In this document: positions 1 to 5,464 of the stretch, one piece after another
Layout: the number at the start of each line of letters is the position of its first letter
Numbering within the stretch: position 1 is the stretch's first letter
Assembly: GCA_964387985.1 (NCBI GenBank)
Contig: CAYLZG010000196.1
Coordinates: 1 to 6,414 of the forward strand
Length of the DNA stretch: 6,414 nucleotides
Source: JALOOB01 sp964387985
Lineage (GTDB): Bacteria > Chloroflexota > Anaerolineae > CG2-30-64-16
Reading direction: 5' to 3'
Made by a program: the position numbers and the translations under genes
Notes under the pieces: generated by a model
Told to the model about the DNA's origin: nothing
Database searches by the model: none
The model's input: the letters and a program-made list of their open reading frames with translations, nothing else

Positions 1-138
1 GGCATCCGCGGGATGCGCGAACGCGCGGGGCTGATCGGGGGCCAGCTGGACATCACCAGTGCGGCCGGGCAGGGGACGCGGGTGACCCTCACCGTGCCGG
101 TGGAGAGAGGCGCCGATGATTCGTGTCCTGATCTGTGA
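1..138 (+). CDS. Sensor histidine kinase, C-terminal end (partial)
   Basis: Only the last 45 residues lie in the window; the gene starts upstream. The segment begins GIRGMRERAGLIGG, the glycine-rich G2 box of the HATPase_c ATP-binding domain in its HisKA_3/NarX-type form (GLxGMRER), and continues through the final beta strands (QLDITSAAGQGTRVTLTVPV). Kinases of this class autophosphorylate on a histidine and pass the phosphate to a NarL/LuxR-type regulator, which is exactly what follows. Its stop (TGA, 136-138) lies inside the regulator gene, which begins at 116, so the two overlap by 23 bases and are probably translationally coupled. The sensor input domain is outside the window, so the signal cannot be guessed. 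The kinase assignment is secure; the subfamily is inferred from the G2 box and the partner. Confidence 0.88.
   Translation, partial: GIRGMRERAGLIGGQLDITSAAGQGTRVTLTVPVERGADDSCPDL
102..110 (+). promoter_or_regulatory. Ribosome binding site of the response regulator
   Basis: The purine-rich stretch GGAGAGAGG ends five bases before the ATG at 116. It lies inside the 3' end of the kinase gene and supports 116 as the true start of the regulator despite the 23-base overlap. Confidence 0.65.
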
Positions 139-784
139 TGACCAGGCCGTCGTCCGCGATGGCCTGGAGGCCATCCTGAGCACGGACGATGAGATCGAGG
201 TCGTGGGGGTGGCCCGGCACGGCGAAGAAGCCCTCGCCCTGGCCGCAGAGCGCCGGCCGGACGTCATCCTGATGGACTTGAAGATGCCGGTGATGAACGG
301 CGTCCAAGCCACCGGGCAGTTGCGCGCCCGGCACCCGGCGATCCGGGTCCTGATCCTCACCACGTACGCGGACGATGCGTGGGTGCTGGACGCGGTGCGC
401 GCCGGGGCCTCCGGCTATCTGCTCAAGGACACGCGGCGCGACCTTCTGATCGCAGCGATCAAGGGGACCGCGGCCGGGCAGACGTTCCTCGATCCGGCGA
501 TTGCCGGCAAGGTCCTGGCACAGGCGGTCGCGCCCGTGGAGCCTGCCAGACCTTCCGCGGAGGCGCTCACAGAACGCGAGCTCGGCGTGCTCCGGCTGAT
601 CTGCCGGGGCTACAGCAACCCGGAGATCGCCCAGCAACTGCACCTCGCGGCCGGCACAGTGCGTAACTACGTCAGCACCATCCTGCAGAAGATGGGCGCG
701 GAGGACCGCACGCAGGCTGCGGTACTGGCCTACCAGCGCGGGCTGGTGCCAGGGACGGAACCGGACGAGGCCAGGCGCCTCTGA
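116..784 (+). CDS. NarL/FixJ (LuxR-type) two-component response regulator
   Basis: A complete 222-residue DNA-binding transcription regulator, of usual length for the NarL/DegU/LiaR group. The receiver domain covers about residues 2-118. It has the acidic pair D8-D9, phosphoacceptor D54 in ILMDLKMP, the conserved Thr at 82-83 (LTTY) and K104 (YLLKD), so all phosphorylation residues are present. A linker of about 30 residues rich in Ala and Pro leads to a GerE/LuxR helix-turn-helix at about 148-207, starting LTERELGVLRLICRG, with NPEIAQQLHLAAGTVRNYVS as turn and recognition helix. The start is set by the Shine-Dalgarno stretch at 102-110. It overlaps the upstream kinase gene, its probable cognate partner. 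The gene ends facing the protease gene on the other strand, so the protease is not in its operon. Target genes are unknown. Confidence 0.95.
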   Translation: MIRVLICDDQAVVRDGLEAILSTDDEIEVVGVARHGEEALALAAERRPDVILMDLKMPVMNGVQATGQLRARHPAIRVLILTTYADDAWVLDAVRAGASGYLLKDTRRDLLIAAIKGTAAGQTFLDPAIAGKVLAQAVAPVEPARPSAEALTERELGVLRLICRGYSNPEIAQQLHLAAGTVRNYVSTILQKMGAEDRTQAAVLAYQRGLVPGTEPDEARRL

Positions 785-859
785 AGCCAATCCCCGGAAC
801 GCGCGCGACACCCGTCAGGTGGTGGCGTCCCTCCTGAGGCGCCTTCCTCGCCCGGCCCA
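785..859. other. Gap between convergent genes
   Basis: This 75-base, GC-rich gap separates the ends of the regulator (+) and the protease (-). I looked for a shared terminator. The best pairing is gacacc (807-812) with ggcgtc (824-829), which is six pairs including a G-U wobble in the minus-strand RNA, with no following T-run. The octamer aggcgcct also occurs near 773 and near 837. I see no convincing terminator in either direction. Confidence 0.5.
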
Positions 860-1717
860 TTACTTCACGCGCGTTACCTCCATGCCGGGCATGCCGGTCG
901 CCGGCTGCGCTACATCGATGTCCGCGCCACCGCGTGGCGCGCCGCCACCCTGTGGCGCGCCGCCACCCTGTGGCGCACCGCCGCTTGGTGGCGCTGCCGC
1001 AGCCGTCGCGGCGTATCGCCAGGTTGCATTCGTAGGCCAGGGTCCGCCGCTGATGAAACCACAATCTTTGATGTAGAAATTGCTGAGTCCCGCGGTCACG
1101 TCCGCGGCAGTTGGCGACGTAAACGTGCCGGACCCGTAGAAAGGCCCGTCGAAGGAGAACGCATTGCCAGAGATCGGTTCTGGCACGACATGTGTGATTA
1201 TGTAATCTCCACAGGCGCCGCTGATGTAGATCGCGAAATCGTCCACGTACTTCCCGTCTGAGGTCACGTAGAATTCGAGGAACTGTTCATCCCGCCAGTA
1301 ACCGGGCCTGGGCCCTGCCGGCGGCGGGTCCTTGCGGATCAGCGGCAGAGTGATTCTGCGCAACGCGCCCACGGCGAAGGAGATTGCATTCGACACTCCC
1401 CCACCGGGCGCAGGATTGAGCACAGTGATGCTCGCCGTGCCTGGCGCGGCGATGTCCGCCGCGGTGATGGATGCCGTCAGCTGCGTGCTGCTGACATACG
1501 TTGACGCCCGATTCGAGCCGTTCCACCGGACCACCGAGCCATTGACGAAGTTCGTGCCGTTGACGGTGAGCGTGAAGGCGGGTCCGCCCGGCGTCGCGGA
1601 GGGTGGGTTGAGTCCGGTGATGGCTGGCTTGGGGGGTGAGGCGCCTTCCAGCGTCACGACGCTGACGGAGTTGAGCGCCATGGGGGGATCCATAGAATAG
1701 GTCCCACCCCAGGTCAT
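860..1717 (-). CDS. C-terminal fragment of frameshifted secreted C39-like protease: IPT/TIG and C-terminal modules
   Basis: As an ATG-initiated frame this is 285 residues, but it is almost certainly the rest of the protease gene at 1714-2709. The same frame stays open upstream to 1888 and encodes, before the ATG, GGFSFADYKAEINAGRPVLL followed by a catalytic-type GHTVVGIGYAD (His) and YLNDTWD (Asn/Asp), then runs into THSMTWGGTYS. Residues about 31-116 form an IPT/TIG immunoglobulin-like domain (PAITGLNPPSATPGG, VNGTNFVNGS, VVRWNG, ADIAAPGTASITVLNP). Next come a short linker (ITLPLIRKDPPP), a module at about 139-233 (EFYVTSDGKYVDDFAIYI, a CGDY/CGFI cysteine pair at 169 and 219, ending NATWRY), and a Gly/Ala/Pro tail of GGAPQG repeats. 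No plausible Shine-Dalgarno site or signal peptide supports independent translation. The TIG call is firm. The C-terminal module resembles one I recall from Chloroflexota exoproteins, function unknown. Confidence 0.75.
   Translation of the reverse strand: MTWGGTYSMDPPMALNSVSVVTLEGASPPKPAITGLNPPSATPGGPAFTLTVNGTNFVNGSVVRWNGSNRASTYVSSTQLTASITAADIAAPGTASITVLNPAPGGGVSNAISFAVGALRRITLPLIRKDPPPAGPRPGYWRDEQFLEFYVTSDGKYVDDFAIYISGACGDYIITHVVPEPISGNAFSFDGPFYGSGTFTSPTAADVTAGLSNFYIKDCGFISGGPWPTNATWRYAATAAAAPPSGGAPQGGGAPQGGGAPRGGADIDVAQPATGMPGMEVTRVK
935..988. repeat. 18-bp tandem repeat encoding a Gly/Pro/Gln tail
   Basis: The unit tggcgcgccgccaccctg occurs twice exactly (935-952 and 953-970), with a diverged third unit at 971-988 and a partial one just before 935. 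Read on the minus strand it encodes the tail GGAPQGGGAPQGGGAPRGG. Each exact unit contains the palindrome GGCGCGCC. This is an in-frame, expansion-prone minisatellite in a disordered protein tail, not a CRISPR. Confidence 0.85.
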
Positions 1718-2709
1718 CGAGTGGGTGTTATGATCCCACGTGTCGTTGAGGTAGACCGTCGATGGATCGGCGTAGCCGATGCCGACGACAGTGTGCCCGA
1801 CCAGGTTGAGCAGGACCGGTCTCCCGGCATTGATCTCCGCCTTGTAGTCGGCAAACGAGAAGCCGCCCGCTGGTTGTCGGTCAGTTGGCTATAGCAGTCC
1901 CCCACGGAATAACCGCGCGCCTCGTAGAACAACTTGCGGCCGTAGGTGCCGTCGCGGGCGGAGAGTCCCGCGGTCTCCATCTGGTCGCACGTCAACCGCG
2001 ACCCGTCCTGCCACCAGTTGAATCGGGTCGAACCGTCTTTGTTCTCGTAGGCCGATTGGCTGGTCTTCATGTAGTCGCCAAACGCGTCGCCCCAGGTGTG
2101 CTGCGTCCACATGCCTGTAATGTAGGGATCCAGGGCGGCGCTTTCGTAGGATGCCCAGTAGTCGTCGATCGAACCCTTGGTGGTCCGGCCATCCAAACCG
2201 TTGCGGGAAGCCACGAGCGGATTCCCGGGATACTCATCGCCGATGCCGTCAGTCCAGTGCGGCCACGCCTCTTCTTCGTCCGTAGGCATCATGCCGCCAT
2301 TCGCCGGGCCGGTGTAGATGTCCTGAAAGCCGTTGTTGTCGAAGTACGCGCCGACCATTGCGGCAGAAACAGCAGAGCATCCGAAGACCCACTTATAGGC
2401 CGGAACTGGGAGGGTCACCGCCCCGGGCCCATCAAGCGTCGAGGGCGCCACGGCCGCGCGCGCGAGTTCAGAACCGGGCGGTGGCTTCGAGGGGCCATTG
2501 ATCGTCGCCATGACGACCTGCTTGCCGTCTCCGAGCGTGAGGAGTTCGGCGCTGTAGTATGGTCCGCTACCAGCGGTTACGATCGGCGCCGTCCCGCCTG
2601 CCGGTTCAGCCTGCCCGGCGAGCGCAATGGGCGCCGGTCCTGACGCAATGATGACCACCATGACGGCAAGCGCCACCGGGCGCAGACGGATGAGGATCCC
2701 CTGAAACAT
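1714..2709 (-). CDS. Secreted C39-like cysteine protease, N-terminal fragment (frameshifted)
   Basis: The frame gives 331 residues; the first 280 look genuine. Residues 1-32 form a signal peptide (R8 and R10, a hydrophobic core at 11-22, AxA-type cleavage near IALAGQA), so the protein is exported. A short N-terminal region (YYSAELLTLGDGKQVVMATI) precedes the peptidase domain, whose nucleophile is probably C111 in YKWVFGCSAVSAAMVGAYFD, the Cys-helix of papain-like C39 folds. Family-like blocks follow: YTGPANGGMMP, NGLDGRTTKGSIDDYW, TQHTWGDAFGDYM and GRKLFYEARGYSV. After Q280 the reading becomes a 51-residue Arg/Ser/Thr-rich tail with no domain character. The expected continuation with the catalytic His and Asn/Asp is in another frame. 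AAGGAGG at 2714-2720 fixes the start. Substrate unknown. As encoded, this fragment should be inactive. Confidence 0.85.
   Translation of the reverse strand: MFQGILIRLRPVALAVMVVIIASGPAPIALAGQAEPAGGTAPIVTAGSGPYYSAELLTLGDGKQVVMATINGPSKPPPGSELARAAVAPSTLDGPGAVTLPVPAYKWVFGCSAVSAAMVGAYFDNNGFQDIYTGPANGGMMPTDEEEAWPHWTDGIGDEYPGNPLVASRNGLDGRTTKGSIDDYWASYESAALDPYITGMWTQHTWGDAFGDYMKTSQSAYENKDGSTRFNWWQDGSRLTCDQMETAGLSARDGTYGRKLFYEARGYSVGDCYSQLTDNQRAASRLPTTRRRSMPGDRSCSTWSGTLSSASATPIHRRSTSTTRGIITPTR
1866..1871 (-). other. Frameshift site joining the two protease fragments
   Basis: On the minus strand the sequence reads AACCAGCGGGCGGCTTC. The upstream frame gives NQRAAS; the frame one base back gives AGGFSFADYKAE and then all remaining conserved blocks. 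Adding one base here, for example a fourth G in the GGG run (1866-1868), yields NQRGGFSFADYK and a single uninterrupted gene from 2709 to 860. The span is 1850 bases, so one added base makes exactly 617 codons, a 616-residue protein. In that protein the predicted triad is C111, H306 and N322 (or D323/D326), with the TIG domain at about 362-447. The loss may be a real inactivating mutation or a homopolymer sequencing error. Confidence 0.85.
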
Positions 2710-2713
2710 ACTG

Positions 2714-2720
2714 CCTCCTT
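2714..2720 (-). promoter_or_regulatory. Ribosome binding site of the protease gene
   Basis: The minus strand reads AAGGAGG, then CAGT, then the ATG at 2709. This is a near-perfect anti-16S match with slightly short spacing, and it shows that the N-terminal fragment carries the real gene start. Confidence 0.75.
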
Positions 2721-2814
2721 CAGGACAACGGGTAGGGCATCCGAAACTTCACAGATGTTCAGTTCGTGATGGGAGACTCTGGGTTTTTCAAACCGGGGAT
2801 ACGAGACGGTTCCG

Positions 2815-2843
2815 ATTGTAACAGGGGGACCGGCAGGATGCAA
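2815..2843 (-). promoter_or_regulatory. Candidate sigma70-type promoter for the protease gene
   Basis: On the minus strand TTGCAT (2843-2838) is followed after 17 bases by TACAAT (2820-2815). The -10 box matches consensus at five of six positions and the -35 at only three. The site lies downstream of the pheT terminator and would give a leader of about 100 bases before the ATG at 2709. It is the best candidate found by eye in the gap, not a proven promoter. Confidence 0.4.
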
Positions 2844-2890
2844 AACGACGCACTAAGCCATTGAATTGTTGTTCGAAGAGGTATGGTCAA

Positions 2891-2934
2891 ACAAATTTAA
2901 CAAAAGCCTCCGGAACGGTTCCAGTTCCGGAGGC
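2891..2934 (-). terminator. Intrinsic terminator of the pheST operon
   Basis: An 11-bp perfect inverted repeat, GCCTCCGGAAC (2934-2924 on the minus strand) with GTTCCGGAGGC (2916-2906), encloses a 7-base loop. It is followed on the minus strand by the U-rich tail TTTTGTTAAATTTGT. It begins 28 bases after the pheT stop, so it should end pheST transcription and insulate the protease gene. The plus-strand side has no T-run, so it acts one way. Confidence 0.92.
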
Positions 2935-2961
2935 CCTCATCTCCGATTCACTGCGGTTTCG

Positions 2962-5451
2962 TCACGCGCGCAGCGTCGCGCCCAATTCCCGCTCCAGCCG
3001 CGCCACGATCTTCTGCCGCGCCTTCGCCGTGTCCTCCGCTGTCAACGTCCGGTCGGGCGCCTGGAAGGTGAGCGAGTACGCGAGGCTCTTCTTCCCCTGG
3101 GGCACCTGTCCGCCCCGATACACATCGAACAGCTGCAGATCGACCAGCAGCTTGCCACCCGTCTGGCGAATCAGGCCGGCCACCTGGCTGGCAGGCATGC
3201 TCTCGTCCACGATCAGTGCCAGATCCTCGAATACGGCCGGATGAGATGAGAAGTCACGCATCTCCTGCTTGGCCCCCCAGCCCCCGAGCAAAGTTTCGAG
3301 ATCCAGCTCCATCGCAGCCACAGGCACGTTCGGCAGGTCAAACGCGGCTCGCACCCGCGGATGCAGCTCGCCGAGCATGCCCACAGCCGCGCCGTTGACG
3401 ACGACTTGCGCGGTCCGTCCGGGATGCATTGCCGGATGGCTGCCGCGTTCCCAGGCCACATTCGACAGCCCAAGCCGGAGCGCCAACGCTTCGACCACGC
3501 CCTTGAGATCGAAGAAGCCCACCGGCGAAGCATCGTGTCCCAGCCAGGACGCTGGCTCGCGCGGGCCTGCGAGCAGCGCGGCAAGCCGCCGCGGCTCATC
3601 GGGAAGCGTCTGATCGGGCCGCGGCAGATACACGCGACCGACCTCGAAGATCGCGACCCGCTCGCCGAAGCGGAGATTGGCCTGTGCCGTCTCGATCAGT
3701 GACGGGAGCAACATCACGCGCAGGTGACCGCGCTCGTTCGACAACGGATTCAATACCGTCACGTGCGGCTGCTGCGCTGCACTGGCATCGCCCAGGAACT
3801 TCGCCTCATCGCGCACATCGATCATCGAGTAGGTGATCACCTCGTCGAGGCCGCAGCCGGCCAGGACATCGCGCACCTTCTCCTCTGCCTCGAGCCGCAC
3901 GTTGCGCTGCGTGTGCGGCAGCTCATCCTCCAACAGTGTCGATGGCAGCCGGTCGTATCCATAGATGCGCCCGATTTCCTCCACCAGGTCGGCAGGAATA
4001 TTCACGTCCTGCCGGTGGCTGGGTACACCCACGCTGAGAGCCTGGCCCGCGCTGTCCACGGTGAACTCGAGCGCCTCCAGGATGCGCGCCATTTCGGCGG
4101 TGGGCAGATCGACGCCGAGGAGCCGGTTGGCATAGCCCGGATCCAGCTCGATCCGCTTTGCGCCCGGCTTGCCCGGATAGTTGTCGCCGTAGATGGGCTG
4201 CGCTTTGCCGCCCGCCAACTCCTCCAGCAACTGGCAGGCACGAGCCAACGCCTTGACCGTCAACTCGGGATCCACCTGCTTGCCGAACCGGCTGGCAGCC
4301 TCGCTGCGCAGTCCCAACATCTGGCTCGTCCGCCGGATGCTCAGGAAGTTGAAGTTGGCCGATTCGAGCAGGATGGCCGTCGTGCCCGGGCTGACCTCGG
4401 TGTCCGCGCCGCCCATCACTCCGCCCACCGCGATGGATCCCGCGGTGTCGGTGATCATCAGCATCTCGGGGTCCAGCTGCCGGTCCTGGCCGTCGAGGGT
4501 CATCATGCGCTCGCCGGACCGGGCGCGACGCATGATGATGGTAGGCCGGCCGCCTCCGGCGCGCTGCCGCAGCAGATCGTAGTCGAAGGCATGCAGCGGC
4601 TGTCCCAGCTCGAGCATCACGTAGTTTGTCACGTCGACGACGTTGTCGATGGGCCGCATCCCTGCGCGGAGCAGCCGCTGCTGCATCCACATGGGCGAAG
4701 GTCCCACCTTCACGCCCTCGATCAACGCGGCGGAGTAGCGCAGGCACAGGTCCGGCGCCTCGATCTCGATGCCGGTGAAATGGGCATCGCGCTCAATCGT
4801 CACCGGCTCGCGCTCCAGGATCGTCACGACATCCCGGCGCAGCGGCTGGCTCGTCATGGCGGAAACTTCCCGCGCCGCGCCGTAGACGCACTGCAGGTGA
4901 CCGAACGCGCCCTTCACGTCATAGTCGAGCACGACATCGCCCATGTAGTCGAACAGCGGCATTCCGACCGGTGCGTCATCGGGCAGCACCAGGTTCCCCT
5001 CGTGGCTGTCGCTCAGGTCCAGCTCTTTCTCCGAGCAGACCATCCCCTCGGAGACGATGCCGCGGATCTTGCTGGGCTTAAGCCTGACGATCCTGCGCTC
5101 TTCGCTGTGACCGTCGACCAGCCGCGCGCCGGACATGGCGTAAGCGACCTTGGGGCCCTTGCCGCCGGAAAGATCCTGCCCGATATAGGGCATCATATTG
5201 GGTGCGCCGGTGACGACGGTCATCGGCTGGTCTGCGCCGTAGTCGACACGAACCAGGGTCAACCGCTCCGCGTCCGGGTGGCGCACCACCTCCAGGATCT
5301 GGCCCACGAAAATCTTGTCGCGGTCCCAGAACTCACCGATGGTGGTGATTGATTCGACCTCCAGCCCGGCGAGCGTCATGCGCTCGGCCAGCGCCTCGGG
5401 CGGCAGATCGATATCGACGTAATCCTTAAGCCAGGAAAGAGGCACTTTCAT
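2962..5451 (-). CDS. pheT: Phenylalanyl-tRNA synthetase beta subunit
   Basis: This 829-residue protein, of usual length for bacterial PheT, is the larger subunit of the cytoplasmic alpha2-beta2 enzyme that charges tRNA(Phe). It starts MKVPLSWLKDYVDIDLP, the classic PheT N terminus. The order is: tRNA-binding OB fold about 42-155 (VGQILEVVRHPDAERLTLVRV); B3/B4 editing region about 220-395, with RPIDNVVDVTNYVMLELGQP and RSEAASRFGKQVDPEL; B5 about 428-500 (VPSHRQDVNIPADLVEEIGR); catalytic-like core about 510-720 (VLNPLSNERGHLRVMLLPSL); and the anticodon-binding FDX-ACB domain about 736-828. The frame is open upstream to 5595, but the extra 48 residues are pheS read out of frame, so ATG 5451 with GGAG at 5460-5463 is chosen. 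It lies 13 bases after pheS. Oddity: the usual TPNRPD block is KGAFGH at residues 180-185. Confidence 0.97.
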   Translation of the reverse strand: MKVPLSWLKDYVDIDLPPEALAERMTLAGLEVESITTIGEFWDRDKIFVGQILEVVRHPDAERLTLVRVDYGADQPMTVVTGAPNMMPYIGQDLSGGKGPKVAYAMSGARLVDGHSEERRIVRLKPSKIRGIVSEGMVCSEKELDLSDSHEGNLVLPDDAPVGMPLFDYMGDVVLDYDVKGAFGHLQCVYGAAREVSAMTSQPLRRDVVTILEREPVTIERDAHFTGIEIEAPDLCLRYSAALIEGVKVGPSPMWMQQRLLRAGMRPIDNVVDVTNYVMLELGQPLHAFDYDLLRQRAGGGRPTIIMRRARSGERMMTLDGQDRQLDPEMLMITDTAGSIAVGGVMGGADTEVSPGTTAILLESANFNFLSIRRTSQMLGLRSEAASRFGKQVDPELTVKALARACQLLEELAGGKAQPIYGDNYPGKPGAKRIELDPGYANRLLGVDLPTAEMARILEALEFTVDSAGQALSVGVPSHRQDVNIPADLVEEIGRIYGYDRLPSTLLEDELPHTQRNVRLEAEEKVRDVLAGCGLDEVITYSMIDVRDEAKFLGDASAAQQPHVTVLNPLSNERGHLRVMLLPSLIETAQANLRFGERVAIFEVGRVYLPRPDQTLPDEPRRLAALLAGPREPASWLGHDASPVGFFDLKGVVEALALRLGLSNVAWERGSHPAMHPGRTAQVVVNGAAVGMLGELHPRVRAAFDLPNVPVAAMELDLETLLGGWGAKQEMRDFSSHPAVFEDLALIVDESMPASQVAGLIRQTGGKLLVDLQLFDVYRGGQVPQGKKSLAYSLTFQAPDRTLTAEDTAKARQKIVARLERELGATLRA

Positions 5452-5459
5452 CGCACACA

Positions 5460-5463
5460 CTCC
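5460..5463 (-). promoter_or_regulatory. Ribosome binding site of pheT
   Basis: GGAG on the minus strand lies eight bases before the pheT ATG (5451) and just after the pheS stop codon (5465-5467). It decides the pheT start against the longer open frame that would run into pheS, and its position suggests ribosomes ending pheS feed pheT. Confidence 0.6.
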
Positions 5464-5464
5464 A

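Noticed and set aside
89..811. A 240-codon minus-strand open frame opposite the response regulator.
   Set aside because: Arg-rich, without motifs, and completely antisense to an intact regulator with all its key residues.
935..988. Short direct repeats as a possible CRISPR.
   Set aside because: The 18-bp units are contiguous with no spacers and encode a hexapeptide repeat in frame.
1714..1717. ATGA overlap of the two protease fragments, resembling translational coupling of two genes.
   Set aside because: The second frame carries conserved peptidase residues upstream of that ATG, including the catalytic His, so the overlap is a by-product of the frameshift.
1860..1880. Programmed -1 ribosomal frameshifting to make the full protease.
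   Set aside because: No X-XXY-YYZ slippery heptamer fits the zero frame (AAC CAG CGG GCG GCT), and I see no clear downstream stimulatory hairpin. A lost base explains it more simply.
1885..2643. A 252-codon + strand open frame opposite the protease.
   Set aside because: No domain character; the opposite strand has a signal peptide, ribosome binding site and conserved peptidase blocks.
2577..2843. A TTG-started 88-codon minus-strand frame overlapping the protease start.
   Set aside because: It begins within the candidate -35 region, lacks a convincing Shine-Dalgarno site and overlaps the signal peptide region of the protease in another frame.
3724..5352. A 542-codon open frame on the + strand opposite pheT.
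   Set aside because: Its product is His/Arg/Gln-rich with no recognisable domain and mirrors the high GC third-position pattern of pheT, so it is an antisense shadow.
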